Notes: a model not told the origin generated them from the sequence alone. A stretch of DNA of 20,905 bases from Nitratiruptor sp. (GCA_015494595.1 WGAX01000215.1:1-20905); one strand, 5' to 3'; positions 1-8,274 are shown, counted from the first letter of the stretch. Numbers and translations: made by a program.

Positions 1-956
1 TAGTAGCGATAGCTTCTATTTTTTGGAATAACGGCTTTTGGAAAGAAGCCGGCTTTGAGCCTCTTGGCGTTCCATGCCTCTTTGACAAAAAGATCTAAAA
101 GATTGTTATCTTCAATTGCCTCAATTGGCGGGAATTTCATCACATACTTTTTGCCTTTTTGCTCCACAAGCCAGGTGCGTTCATTTTGGATGAGGGGCTC
201 TAAGAGTTTATAGCCATCGATGACTTGGCCTTTCTTGAGCTTCGTGGGGATAAGGAGTTTCTGTTTTTTGAGCTCTTGGCGCTTGTCAATCTCTTTGATT
301 TCAATGACTACCGCGCTGGTATCGTCTGGCAGATCGTCTTGTACTTTTTTACTAGCGTATTTGACAAGAGAGCTTGCGTCAAAGAGCTTTTGTCTCATTT
401 CATCTTCGCCAAGTAGGCTACTTATGCCATCGCTAGCGATGAGGATTTTATCCTTTGGCTGGATGAAATTTTCAAAAAAATAGGGTGAAACTTCCATCTG
501 CATCCCCAAAGCTTGGGTAAGGATATGCGAGCCCTCTTCTTCAATATGATCAAAACTAAGCTTTTGTAAGTGGTTGTCTCGGAGTAGATAGATGGGACTA
601 TCACCCACGTTTGCCCCATAGAGTCTATTGCCATGAATCACTACCATACTGAGTGTAGTAAGAAGCTCAGGCCTTTCATACTCAAGAAGGGACTCTTTGT
701 ATAAAATTTCATTAATATTGGCGATGAAAGTTTGGATCGATTTTTCTATGCTCCAGCTTTTTGGGCGGTTTTTGAAGTTTGTTAGCATGTAGTTGACTAC
801 TCTCTTAGCTGCTTCTCTACCTCCTTCGGCACTGCCAACCCCATCGCATACGATACCAATGACTATATCATCATAAGCTCTAACAGCGTAACTATCATCA
901 CTGACAAGTTCGCTACCTTTGGCAAGGCCAAAGGCGCTAAGGCGATAGTTCTGCAT
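1..956 (-). CDS. Bifunctional PP2C-type protein phosphatase / Ser-Thr protein kinase, C-terminus cut off by the window edge
   Basis: This frame begins MQNYRLSAFGLAKG at 956 and stays open for 318 codons to the window edge. Residues 1 to about 225 form a PP2C phosphatase domain: the metal-binding DGVG is at 38-41, VGDS at 117-120, SDG at 175-177 and DDTS at 211-214. From about residue 248 a protein kinase N-lobe begins, with the likely ATP-binding lysine K274 in YVMKFP and a candidate helix-C glutamate E293; the glycine loop is degenerate. The catalytic kinase motifs would lie outside the window. The start overlaps the stop of the upstream narK-type gene by one base (TAATG), with a GGAGG ribosome site inside that gene, so the two are probably translationally coupled. 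Phosphatase-kinase fusions next to NarK/NasA-type transporters are a recurring arrangement, which points to reversible phosphorylation in nitrate uptake or assimilation. The target is not visible here. Confidence 0.85.
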   Translation of the reverse strand, partial: MQNYRLSAFGLAKGSELVSDDSYAVRAYDDIVIGIVCDGVGSAEGGREAAKRVVNYMLTNFKNRPKSWSIEKSIQTFIANINEILYKESLLEYERPELLTTLSMVVIHGNRLYGANVGDSPIYLLRDNHLQKLSFDHIEEEGSHILTQALGMQMEVSPYFFENFIQPKDKILIASDGISSLLGEDEMRQKLFDASSLVKYASKKVQDDLPDDTSAVVIEIKEIDKRQELKKQKLLIPTKLKKGQVIDGYKLLEPLIQNERTWLVEQKGKKYVMKFPPIEAIEDNNLLDLFVKEAWNAKRLKAGFFPKAVIPKNRSYRY

Positions 957-2233
957 TAAATTCTACCTCCTGCATGTACACCCCAAGTGGTTCTCCATCT
1001 AGTTTTGACCATACTAATGCCAACAATTGCCATAAGCACGATACCTGCAAAGATCATAAATCCAACGCTATAGCTATCAAAACTTGCTTTGCTCCATCCA
1101 AGAGTTTTCACAAGTGCCGTACCGCCAAGCCCTCCAGCACAACCGATAATTCCAGTCATTATACCCATATCTTTGCCAAATCTTTGAGGCACTAACTGAA
1201 AAACCGCTCCGTTTGCCATGCCCAAAAAGGCCATAATGATAAAGAGAATAAAGATAGCAAGATAAAAATTTTGCACAAAAAAGGCATTAAAAATCGCAGC
1301 AGCTGCTACTACACCATAGAAGATATATAAGCTCTTCACTCCTCCAAGTCTATCGGCAATCGCTCCACCTACCGGGCGCAGCATTGCTCCTGCAAAGATA
1401 CACAAGGCTCCAAAGTAGCCAGCTACTACCTTGACGTTACCCTCTCCCAAAATCTTGAGCCCAATCTCTGCCATTTCTGGCTTGTAGACATCCATCAAAT
1501 AGACTTTCATATAGTTGGCAAACCCCACAAACCCTCCAAAGCTCACTGCGTAAAAGAGGCTAAACCACCAGGTGTCCTTGTCTTTGAGGAGTTTGATGTA
1601 GTCGCTTAGCTTCTTTTTTCTAGGTGTATAGACTTCAGGCGGTGCATCTTTTGCCATGACGATATAGGTGAGCAAAATAATAGTAGATAAAATCCCGCCT
1701 ACCAAAAAGACTGCCGGCCAACCCCAAATCTCGGCGATTTTCGGTGCAAAGAGGAAATCAATTACTACACCGATATTGCCAGCTCCTGCAAGCCCTAGTA
1801 CCAAGCCTTGAAGACGCGGTGGATACCACTGCCCGGCTTGCGGCAGCGCAACCGCAAAGCTTGCTCCGGCAAATCCAAGCCCAAAAGCCACCGCCAAAAG
1901 CTCATGGTAGGTGATGCTTTCGCCGCGAAAGAAAGTATAAAAGAGTGAGGCGATCACAATCAGTTGCGCAGCGATTGCTGTCTTTTTTGGACCGATATTA
2001 TCTACAAAAAAGCCCAAAACTATGCGCAATATAGCTCCACCAAGGATTGGGATGGCAAGAAGAGTGGCTTTTTGGTTGGCATCAAGAATGTAGCCGTGCT
2101 TTGCCAAGGACTCTGCAATCTCTGTAGCAAGAGGACCTAGCATCGTCCAGACCATAAAGCTAAAGTCAAAATATAAAAATGCTGCTATGAGTGTGGGCAG
2201 ATGCCCAGCGCTTTTGAGTTCACCTAGTTTCAT
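956..2233 (-). CDS. narK: NarK/NasA-type nitrate/nitrite transporter (major facilitator superfamily)
   Basis: A 425-aa polytopic protein of about 12 helices. The nitrate-signature motif GAGNIG is at residues 150-155, and a second glycine-rich signature (GCAGGLGG) lies in the C-terminal half just after ANGAVFQLVPQ, which is typical of NarK proteins. Arginines in the equivalent helices of each half (R70 in GGAILRIVLG, and the R of GAMLRPVGG) match the substrate-binding arginines of the family. The ATG at 2233 is preferred over an in-frame ATG 31 codons upstream, because an AAGGAG ribosome site sits just before it and the protein aligns with the family from MKLGELKSAGHLP. The extra upstream stretch is low-complexity and would run through the promoter. 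The gene overlaps the downstream phosphatase-kinase gene by one base. Whether it imports nitrate, exports nitrite or exchanges the two cannot be told from sequence alone. Confidence 0.92.
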   Translation of the reverse strand: MKLGELKSAGHLPTLIAAFLYFDFSFMVWTMLGPLATEIAESLAKHGYILDANQKATLLAIPILGGAILRIVLGFFVDNIGPKKTAIAAQLIVIASLFYTFFRGESITYHELLAVAFGLGFAGASFAVALPQAGQWYPPRLQGLVLGLAGAGNIGVVIDFLFAPKIAEIWGWPAVFLVGGILSTIILLTYIVMAKDAPPEVYTPRKKKLSDYIKLLKDKDTWWFSLFYAVSFGGFVGFANYMKVYLMDVYKPEMAEIGLKILGEGNVKVVAGYFGALCIFAGAMLRPVGGAIADRLGGVKSLYIFYGVVAAAAIFNAFFVQNFYLAIFILFIIMAFLGMANGAVFQLVPQRFGKDMGIMTGIIGCAGGLGGTALVKTLGWSKASFDSYSVGFMIFAGIVLMAIVGISMVKTRWRTTWGVHAGGRI

Positions 2234-2255
2234 GAAGCTCCTTTGTTTTTGTGAA

Positions 2256-2261
2256 ATTGTA
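2256..2261 (-). promoter_or_regulatory. Candidate -10 element for the narK-type gene
   Basis: On the minus strand the sequence reads TATACAAT, with the TACAAT hexamer (5 of 6 matches to TATAAT) at 2261-2256. This would give a leader of about 16 nt before ATG 2233, with the AAGGAG ribosome site inside it. There is no convincing -35, which is common in Campylobacterota promoters. The divergent PII gene has the same TATACAAT core. Confidence 0.4.
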
Positions 2262-2371
2262 TAAAAATTATCAACAAAATATTGCATAAAAATTAAACAT
2301 ATTAACTGCACAATATAAATGTACATTAATTAATCAAATTAAAAATTATTTTAGATAAAGCAAAGATTATA

Positions 2372-2377
2372 TACAAT
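2372..2377 (+). promoter_or_regulatory. Candidate -10 element for the PII-amtB operon
   Basis: TATACAAT sits at 2370-2377, with the TACAAT hexamer at 2372-2377. A weak TTTAGA at 2350-2355 lies 16 nt upstream as a possible -35. The predicted start near 2384 leaves about 20 nt of leader containing the AAAGGAGAT ribosome site before ATG 2404. Confidence 0.4.
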
Positions 2378-2403
2378 CAGAAAAATTTATCAAAGGAGAT
2401 GCA

Positions 2404-2742
2404 ATGAAAAAAATTGAGGCGGTTATTAAACCTTTTAAATTGGATGACGTAAAAGAGGCGCTTGTGCAAGCGGGAATTTCTGGAATGACTGTGAGTGAAG
2501 TCAAAGGCTATGGTAGGCAGCAAGGACACACGGAGCTCTATAGAGGAGCAGAGTATGTAGTGGATTTTTTGCCAAAGGTGAAGATCGAAGTAGTGGTAAG
2601 AGCCGAAGATGTGGATAATGTAGTAGATACCATTGTGCAAGCAGCAAGAACAGGCAAGATTGGTGATGGGAAGGTGTTTGTGAGCGATATCGAGCAGGTT
2701 GTGCGCATTAGAACTGGCGAAAAAGATGAAGAGGCTATCTAA
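2404..2742 (+). CDS. glnK: Nitrogen regulatory protein P-II (GlnB/GlnK family)
   Basis: This is a standard-length 112-aa PII signal protein, a trimeric cytosolic sensor of 2-oxoglutarate, ATP and ADP. The sequence begins MKKIEAVIKPFKLDDVKEAL. The T-loop contains YRGAEYVVDFLPK with Y51, the residue uridylylated in enterobacterial PII. The ATP-binding B-loop reads TGKIGDGKVFV, and the C-terminus carries RIRTGEKDEEAI. The start is well supported by the AAAGGAGAT ribosome site. The gene lies 9 nt upstream of amtB, the classic glnK-amtB pair, so it most likely binds and blocks the AmtB pore when nitrogen is sufficient. GlnB and GlnK cannot be separated by sequence here; the symbol glnK rests on the amtB linkage. 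Whether Y51 is actually modified in this lineage is not shown. Confidence 0.95.
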   Translation: MKKIEAVIKPFKLDDVKEALVQAGISGMTVSEVKGYGRQQGHTELYRGAEYVVDFLPKVKIEVVVRAEDVDNVVDTIVQAARTGKIGDGKVFVSDIEQVVRIRTGEKDEEAI

Positions 2743-2751
2743 GGAGTGAGC

Positions 2752-3972
2752 ATGCAGATAAATCCAGCAGACAATGTCTTTATTTTGATCTCCACTGCCT
2801 TTGTGCTTTTGATGAGTATGCCGGCACTTGCTATCTTTTATGGAGGGCTAACAAAAGTCAAAAGTATTCTCAATACCATTATGATGGTAGGAGTTGCATT
2901 TAGCGTAGTGAGCTTCATTTGGCTTGCCTATGGCTATTCGCTCAGTTTTAGCGGCGATGGGGCTTTTATTGGCAATTTGAAGTATCTCTTTTTAAGTGGT
3001 ATCAATCCAAGTGATCCGGCTCCTGCTGCAGATAATCTCTATCACTACCTTTTCATCTTTTTTCAGATGACCTTTGCTGCCATTACCGTAGCATTGATGG
3101 CAGGAGCGTTTGTAGAGAGGATGAAATTTAGCGCTTGGCTAATTATTACGGTTTTATGGGCGACATTTGTCTATTTTCCAGTGGCGCACTGGATCTGGGG
3201 TGGAGGCTGGCTTGCAAATCTTGGAACGCTCGATTTTGCAGGCGGGCTTGTGGTGCATGAGACAAGCGGGCTTGGAGCGTTGGTTGGAGCGATTATGCTT
3301 GGCAAAAGAAAAGAGGCTGTGATGCTGCCCTCATCCTTGCCGCTTGTAGCAATTGGCACGGGGCTGCTTTGGTTTGGATGGTTTGGTTTTAATGGCGGAA
3401 GTGCTCTTGGCATGAGCGCACAGGCTGTGAGTGCTGCGTTTGTGACCTCTATTGCTGCTTTTATTGGAGGTTTTGTATGGATGGCGCTTGAGTGGATCAA
3501 ATTTAAAAAGCCAACTTCACTTGGATTTTTCACCGGTATCATTGCTGGGCTTGCTACAATCACGCCAGCGAGCGGTTTCGTAGACGTGGGTGCTGGTATG
3601 ATTATTGGCTTTTTGGGAGCGGTTGTTTGCTTTTGGGCGGTTGTATATGTGAAAAATCGCTTTAAGTATGACGATAGCCTTGATGTTTTTGGCGTGCATG
3701 GCGTTGGCGGGATGGTTGGAGCGCTGTTATTGGCGCTTTTGGCAAAACCTGAAGTTGCAGAAGTTAAGGGGCTCTTCTTTGGTGGTTCATTTACAGGACT
3801 ATGGCATCAGATTGTAGGTATTTTGGCTGTTGGGGCATATACGATAGTGCTAAGCTTTATCATCTTTAAAATAGTAGACAAACTTGTGGGACTTCGCGTG
3901 GACAAAGAGACAGAGAGTGAAGGGCTTGATGAGGCGGTGCATGGAGAAAAGGCTTATCAAAAAGAGATCTAG
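2752..3972 (+). CDS. amtB: AmtB-type ammonium channel/transporter
   Basis: A 406-aa inner-membrane protein of the Amt/Rh family with about 11 helices. Family residues are clear: FFQMTFA at 103-109 (periplasmic phenylalanine gate), HWIWGGGW at 146-153, D161 in TLDFAGG, the first pore histidine H169 in VVHETSG, WFGFNGGSA at 210-218, and the second pore histidine H316 in FGVHGVGG. The ATG at 2752 is preferred over the GTG at 2746, because the AAGGAG ribosome site (2741-2746) overlaps that GTG. The protein starts directly at the first helix (INPADNVFILISTAFVLLMS) without the cleaved signal peptide found in the E. coli protein. The cytoplasmic tail after about residue 380 is short and acidic. The gene follows PII by 9 nt, so PII-gated ammonium uptake is the likely role. 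Confidence 0.95.
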   Translation: MQINPADNVFILISTAFVLLMSMPALAIFYGGLTKVKSILNTIMMVGVAFSVVSFIWLAYGYSLSFSGDGAFIGNLKYLFLSGINPSDPAPAADNLYHYLFIFFQMTFAAITVALMAGAFVERMKFSAWLIITVLWATFVYFPVAHWIWGGGWLANLGTLDFAGGLVVHETSGLGALVGAIMLGKRKEAVMLPSSLPLVAIGTGLLWFGWFGFNGGSALGMSAQAVSAAFVTSIAAFIGGFVWMALEWIKFKKPTSLGFFTGIIAGLATITPASGFVDVGAGMIIGFLGAVVCFWAVVYVKNRFKYDDSLDVFGVHGVGGMVGALLLALLAKPEVAEVKGLFFGGSFTGLWHQIVGILAVGAYTIVLSFIIFKIVDKLVGLRVDKETESEGLDEAVHGEKAYQKEI

Positions 3973-3976
3973 CTTT

Positions 3977-3985
3977 TGCTATAAT
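3977..3985 (+). promoter_or_regulatory. Extended -10 promoter upstream of the phosphomannomutase gene
   Basis: A perfect TGnTATAAT runs from 3977 to 3985, with TATAAT at 3980-3985, starting 5 nt after the amtB stop codon. The predicted start near 3992 leaves a leader of about 13 nt. No good -35 is present, as expected for an extended -10 promoter. It probably drives the whole chain from 4005 to 9417. Confidence 0.6.
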
Positions 3986-4004
3986 TTGCGAAAAAAGGGG
4001 CTAG

Positions 4005-5363
4005 ATGCACTCCATTTTTCGCGAGTATGATATACGAGGAATTTTTGAAAAAGAGCTGAATGAAAATGTAGTCAAAAAAATCGGCTTTTTTCTAGCCAAA
4101 AGAGTCGATGGCGAATATATCGCTATTGGCTACGATGCGAGGTTGCACTCTCCGACACTTTTTCATTGGCTTGTTAGTGGCATCAACGCCGCAGGCAAAA
4201 AAGCCCTTGGCATGGGAATGGTGCCAACGGGCGTGAACTACTTTAGCAATTTTGTAAGTTTCCAAGTAGAAGATCAAGAGATAATACCAAGTGCTTCCAT
4301 TATGATTACAGGCTCACACAATCCTCCCGAATACAATGGTTTTAAAATTACAATTGATAAAAAGCCATTTTTTGGCGAGCAGATTTATGCGCTTGGCAAA
4401 GAGGTGTTAGCCAGTAGTTTGGAAATAGAAGACAATCCCATATTTATCCCAATTGATGTAAAAGAGCGTTATATCGCATATATGTTGGACCAATTTAGCC
4501 ACCTAAAGGGCTTTGATAAAGAGATCGTGATCGATTGTGGCAACGGGGTGGCTGGCGTTGTGCTTGAGCCAATTTTGCAGGGGCTTGGGATTGTGTATAA
4601 AGCTCTTTATTGTGATCCAGATGGCACTTTTCCAAACCACCATCCAGATCCAAGCGAAGAGGAGAATCTGTACGATCTCAAAAACGCCCTCAAAGAAGGG
4701 CAGCTTGGCTTTGCTTACGATGGGGATGCCGATAGGATTGCAGTTTTAACCAAAAAGCACAACTTTAAAGGGGATGAACTCGCCATTATTTTTGCCAAAT
4801 CTATGCATAATCCTACCGTCATTGGCGAGGTGAAGTGCTCACAGGTGATGTATGAGGAGATCAATAGAATTGGCAAAGCCATCATGTACAAAACAGGTCA
4901 TAGCAACCTCAAGGTAAAAATTGCCGAAACGAATGCGGACTTTGCTGCAGAAGTGAGCGGTCATCTCTTTTTTAACGATCGCTACTTTGGCTTTGATGAT
5001 GCGATATACGCTACTTTGCGGGTGTTAGAGTTAGTGCAGCGCGGAGTGGATTTGGATGCTGAGATCGAACGATTGCCAAAGGTCTATAATACGCCAGAAA
5101 TCAAGATCGAAACCACTGAAGATAAGAAGTTCGCCATCATTGACAAGCTCAAAGCCGCACTCCAAAACCCTCCCAAGAATTTTCCTCTCATCAAAGAGAT
5201 AATTGATGTGGATGGGGTAAGAATCATTTTTGAGGATGGCTGGGCGCTGGTGCGGGCATCCAATACAACGCCGGTGCTAGTGACTAGATTTGAAGCAAAA
5301 TCCAAAGAGTTAGCCAAAAAGTATCAAGAGGCTATTTTGCAGCTATTGCACCAGATTATGTAA
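4005..5363 (+). CDS. Phosphomannomutase / phosphoglucomutase (AlgC/ManB family)
   Basis: A 452-aa alpha-D-phosphohexomutase that interconverts hexose-6-phosphate and hexose-1-phosphate, feeding nucleotide-sugar and lipopolysaccharide synthesis in the cytosol. The four domain signatures appear in order: the active-site phosphoserine loop TGSHNP at 102-107 (S104), the magnesium site DGDADR at 239-244, the sugar-specificity loop EVSGH at 316-320, and the C-terminal phosphate-binding RASNTTP at 417-423. The N-terminal FREYDIRGIF is typical of the PMM/PGM subgroup. The ribosome site is a GGGG run four bases before the ATG. The next gene, pyrC, starts 9 nt after its stop. Mannose and glucose preference cannot be separated from sequence, so no symbol is given. 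Confidence 0.93.
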   Translation: MHSIFREYDIRGIFEKELNENVVKKIGFFLAKRVDGEYIAIGYDARLHSPTLFHWLVSGINAAGKKALGMGMVPTGVNYFSNFVSFQVEDQEIIPSASIMITGSHNPPEYNGFKITIDKKPFFGEQIYALGKEVLASSLEIEDNPIFIPIDVKERYIAYMLDQFSHLKGFDKEIVIDCGNGVAGVVLEPILQGLGIVYKALYCDPDGTFPNHHPDPSEEENLYDLKNALKEGQLGFAYDGDADRIAVLTKKHNFKGDELAIIFAKSMHNPTVIGEVKCSQVMYEEINRIGKAIMYKTGHSNLKVKIAETNADFAAEVSGHLFFNDRYFGFDDAIYATLRVLELVQRGVDLDAEIERLPKVYNTPEIKIETTEDKKFAIIDKLKAALQNPPKNFPLIKEIIDVDGVRIIFEDGWALVRASNTTPVLVTRFEAKSKELAKKYQEAILQLLHQIM

Positions 5364-5372
5364 AGGAAAGCG

Positions 5373-6380
5373 ATGGAATTTACACTACACTCTCCCCTTG
5401 ATATGCATCTGCACTTACGGGATGGAGCGATGCTTGAAACCGTTGCGCCTCTTAGCGCCAAAGAGTTTGCCGGGGCGCTGGTGATGCCAAATTTGGTACC
5501 CCCCATCACCTCCAAAGAGATGGTAAAGGAGTATAAAGAACAGATCCTGCAAGCTAGCCAAGATGGGCGTTTCACTCCCTATATGACGCTCTTTTTCAAG
5601 AGCGAGTATGATTATGATTTCTTGCAAGATGTAAAAGATACGATACTAGCTATCAAACTCTATCCAGCAGGAATCACTACCAATAGTAGCGATGGGGTTG
5701 ACAACTTCTCACTAGATGCCCTCGCTCCCACGCTGGAGGCTATGAGTGAACTTGGCATTCCATTGTGCGTGCATGGAGAGACCAATGGCTTTGTGATGGA
5801 TAGGGAGGCGGAATTTGTCCCTATATATGAGCGCCTTGCCAAAAGATTTCCAAATCTTACGATTATTATGGAGCATATTACCACCAAAGAGGCGGTTGAA
5901 GCTTTGATGTGCTATGAAAACCTCTATGCCACCATCACTTTGCACCATCTCTATATCACGCTTGATGATGTAGCAGGTGGGCTTTTGCAACCCCATCTTT
6001 TTTGTAAGCCTATTGCCAAGAGGCCAGAGGATAGGATGGCACTAAGAAAAGTTGCTTTCATGGCACATGAGAAAGTGATGTTTGGAAGTGACTCAGCTCC
6101 CCATCCAAGAAGCAAAAAAGAGGCTCCAGGGTGTGCGGCCGGTGTATTCACAGCACCTGTGGCACTTGCCGCTTTGGCGCAAATCTTTGAAGAGGCTGGG
6201 GTTTTGGAGAATTTGCAAAAGTTCGTAAGTGATAATGCACAAAAAATCTATGGCATTACTCCTCCCAAAAAAGAGGTAAGGCTTATTAAAGCGCCTTTTG
6301 AGGTGCCAGAAAAATTTGGCGACGTGGTGCCGATGTTTGCTGGCCAGAAGCTTAGCTGGAGAGTTGAACGTGTCTTATAG
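5373..6380 (+). CDS. pyrC: Dihydroorotase, class II
   Basis: A 335-aa enzyme that cyclises N-carbamoyl-aspartate to dihydroorotate, the third step of pyrimidine synthesis, in the cytosol. The metal-ligand pair DMHLHLRDG is at residues 10-18 (H12 and H14, with substrate-binding R16). The likely carboxylated lysine K95 sits in AIKLYPAGITTNS. Further metal ligands are H134 (VHGE) and H168 (MEHITT), and the catalytic aspartate D240 is in FGSDSAPHP. These are full-length PyrC hallmarks, and no key residue is missing. An AAAGGAAA ribosome site lies in the 9-nt gap after the phosphohexomutase gene. Its last 11 bases overlap the start of the response regulator gene. Confidence 0.95.
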   Translation: MEFTLHSPLDMHLHLRDGAMLETVAPLSAKEFAGALVMPNLVPPITSKEMVKEYKEQILQASQDGRFTPYMTLFFKSEYDYDFLQDVKDTILAIKLYPAGITTNSSDGVDNFSLDALAPTLEAMSELGIPLCVHGETNGFVMDREAEFVPIYERLAKRFPNLTIIMEHITTKEAVEALMCYENLYATITLHHLYITLDDVAGGLLQPHLFCKPIAKRPEDRMALRKVAFMAHEKVMFGSDSAPHPRSKKEAPGCAAGVFTAPVALAALAQIFEEAGVLENLQKFVSDNAQKIYGITPPKKEVRLIKAPFEVPEKFGDVVPMFAGQKLSWRVERVL

Positions 6381-7026
6381 GCTGCTTTTGCTTGAAGATG
6401 ACAGGCTTTTTGGAGAGACGATTGAGGAGTTTTTGCAAGAAGAGGGTTACAAAGTAGACTGGGCGCTATGTGCCAAGGAGGCACTGGATTTTTGCTACTA
6501 CTCTCGCTACGATCTCTACCTTTTTGATGTGAAGCTTCCAGATATTGATGGTTTTGAACTCTTAGCACAGCTTAGAAGCTCAGAGGATAACACGCCTACT
6601 ATTTTTATTACAAGTAAAAAAGAGAAAGAGGATCTTTTGCAAGGTTTCAACAAAGGCGCAGATGATTATATCACCAAGCCTGTTGATTTAGATGAGCTTT
6701 TGGTGCGCATTCAAGCCCTTCTACGCAGAAGCTATGGGGAGGATGTGATAGAGATAGATGGCGTAAGGGTACAGCTAGCGCAGATGCGTATCAGTAAGGA
6801 TGGCGAGGAGATTGAGCTTAATCCAAAAGAGCTAAGACTTTTAGAGCTTTTTTTGAAAAATCGCAAGAAAATCGTGACTAAAGAGCAGATATATGAGTTT
6901 TTGTGGAAGCCTGAAGAGATTATTAGCGATGGGGCGTTGAGAGTCTATGTCAATACACTCAAAAAGATCTTTGGCAAAGAAGCGATAACGAATATCAGAG
7001 GGGTAGGGTATAAGTTTGAGAAGTAG
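6370..7026 (+). CDS. OmpR/PhoB-type response regulator
   Basis: A 218-aa two-component regulator read from a GTG at 6370, which lies 8 nt after a GGAG ribosome site located inside pyrC. The upstream in-frame ATG would add a stretch that is only pyrC read in another frame. The receiver domain (residues 1 to about 115) carries the acidic pair D10/D11, the phosphoacceptor D53 in YLFDVKLPDIDG, T81, and K103 in DYITKP. A winged-helix DNA-binding domain follows (about 125-218), ending ALRVYVNTLKKIFGKEAITNIRGVGYKFEK, typical of OmpR/PhoB. It overlaps pyrC by 11 nt and the histidine kinase by 11 nt, so all three are likely co-translated. The signal and target promoters are unknown. The downstream ExbBD-TonB genes hint at control of metal or nutrient uptake, which is inference. 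Confidence 0.93.
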   Translation: MSYRLLLLEDDRLFGETIEEFLQEEGYKVDWALCAKEALDFCYYSRYDLYLFDVKLPDIDGFELLAQLRSSEDNTPTIFITSKKEKEDLLQGFNKGADDYITKPVDLDELLVRIQALLRRSYGEDVIEIDGVRVQLAQMRISKDGEEIELNPKELRLLELFLKNRKKIVTKEQIYEFLWKPEEIISDGALRVYVNTLKKIFGKEAITNIRGVGYKFEK

Positions 7027-7852
7027 GGATGTTGTAGCTTATATCATCCTCTTTGGGGTGGCTATATTTTTGCTGCTTTTTGTGGGGTATGTGTGGGTGC
7101 AAAATATTGGCTGGCGCTATCTTTGGCTATTGATAATGTTAGAGATGGGGCTTGTTGTGATGATTGGCTATCTCTTTGCGCGCTATGCCATCTCTCCAAT
7201 TTTGGAGCAAAATCAGCATCTTGATCGTATGCTCCAAGATACCTTGCATGAGCTCAATATTCCTGTAGCCACCATCCAAGCAAACGCCTCTATGCTAAAA
7301 AAAATTTGCAAAAATGAGAGAGCACAGAAAAAAATTGCAAGGATTGAGGCTGCAAGCCGTCAACTTTTGGAACTGTACCAAGATGTGGAGTATACGATCA
7401 AAGAAGAGATCAGCAAAGAGAGCAAAGAGGAGTTTGATGTAAGTGGGTTAATAAGGCAGAGGTTAGAGTTGTTTGAAGAGCTTTTGCAACAAAAAAGGCT
7501 CTCTTTGCAACTGCAGCCTCTTAGAGTGAGGCTGCCAAAAAGAGGGTTTGTCAAAGTCTTTGATAACCTTCTCTCCAATGCTATCAAATATTCAGGCAAA
7601 GATGCTTTGATTCAAATCATTGTGCAAGACAGCGCACTTGTGGTAAAAGATAGTGGAGTGGGGATTGATGAGCAGGAGTTGCTTAAAATTTTCGATAGAT
7701 ACTACAGAGCCGAAAACTCTCAACAAGGCTTTGGCATAGGCCTAAGTATCGTCAAAAGCTTTTGCGACAAAGAGCATATCCCGATAGTCATAGAATCCAA
7801 AAAAGGCAAAGGCACGACAATAAGGCTCGATTTACGAAAGGTGAAGGTATGA
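7016..7852 (+). CDS. Small sensor histidine kinase, partner of the preceding regulator
   Basis: A 278-aa membrane kinase starting at TTG 7016. An in-frame stop lies just upstream at 7004-7006 and no better start exists before the first helix, so TTG is the only reasonable choice. Two helices (about 8-28 and 35-57) leave almost no periplasmic loop. There is no PAS or periplasmic sensor domain, so sensing is probably within the membrane or through a partner. The phosphorylated histidine is H78 in a divergent H-box (LHELNIPVATIQ instead of SHELRTPL). The ATPase domain has an N-box (DNLLSNAIKYS, 183-193), DSGVG at 212-216, FDRYYR at 226-231 and GFGIGLS at 238-244. It overlaps the regulator by 11 nt and exbB by 4 nt (ATGA). 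Confidence 0.9.
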   Translation: MRSRDVVAYIILFGVAIFLLLFVGYVWVQNIGWRYLWLLIMLEMGLVVMIGYLFARYAISPILEQNQHLDRMLQDTLHELNIPVATIQANASMLKKICKNERAQKKIARIEAASRQLLELYQDVEYTIKEEISKESKEEFDVSGLIRQRLELFEELLQQKRLSLQLQPLRVRLPKRGFVKVFDNLLSNAIKYSGKDALIQIIVQDSALVVKDSGVGIDEQELLKIFDRYYRAENSQQGFGIGLSIVKSFCDKEHIPIVIESKKGKGTTIRLDLRKVKV

Positions 7853-8274
7853 ACTATCTCAAGGAGATAATTGATTATGGTGTGATTGGATTACTTATAT
7901 TTATGAGTTTTTTGAGTGTATGGTTTTTTATAGAAAGATGGCTCTACTATAGAAGCGTAAGGGTTGAAGAGTTTAAGCACAAAGAGGAGCTTGAGGTTGA
8001 GGTGAGCAAATATCTCTCTTTGATCGCTACCATCGCTTCATCAGCGCCCTATATCGGGCTGCTTGGTACGGTGCTTGGCATCATGCTTACATTCTATACC
8101 ATGGGGCAAAGCGGCATAGTCAATACTAAAGAGATTATGATTGGCTTAGCCTTAGCGCTTAAAGCCACTGCAATGGGGCTCATTGTCGCCATTCCCGCCA
8201 CATGGTTTTACAACTATCTCACTAGAAAAGTGGAAGTTCTGTTAGCTCGTTGGGATGTAGCCCATGAGGCGTAA
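7849..8274 (+). CDS. exbB: ExbB-type proton channel subunit (MotA/TolQ/ExbB family)
   Basis: A 141-aa inner-membrane protein that with ExbD harvests proton motive force for TonB. The start is the ATG at 7849, overlapping the kinase stop (ATGA), with a ribosome site GTGAAGG just before it. Three helices are visible: about 12-32, then the family core GLLGTVLGIMLTFYTMG and ALALKATAMGLIVAIPATWFYN. It is much shorter than the E. coli protein, as is usual for the short Helicobacter-type ExbB. It overlaps exbD by 11 nt. It could instead be a TolQ-type protein, but the neighbouring tonB-like gene favours ExbB. Confidence 0.9.
   Translation: MNYLKEIIDYGVIGLLIFMSFLSVWFFIERWLYYRSVRVEEFKHKEELEVEVSKYLSLIATIASSAPYIGLLGTVLGIMLTFYTMGQSGIVNTKEIMIGLALALKATAMGLIVAIPATWFYNYLTRKVEVLLARWDVAHEA

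Noticed and set aside
2234..2326. N-terminal extension of the narK-type protein to the ATG at 2326
   Set aside because: The extra 31 residues are encoded by AT-rich promoter sequence, and a good ribosome site precedes ATG 2233.
2746..2751. GTG at 2746 as the amtB start
   Set aside because: It overlaps the AAGGAG ribosome site; ATG 2752 has correct spacing from it.
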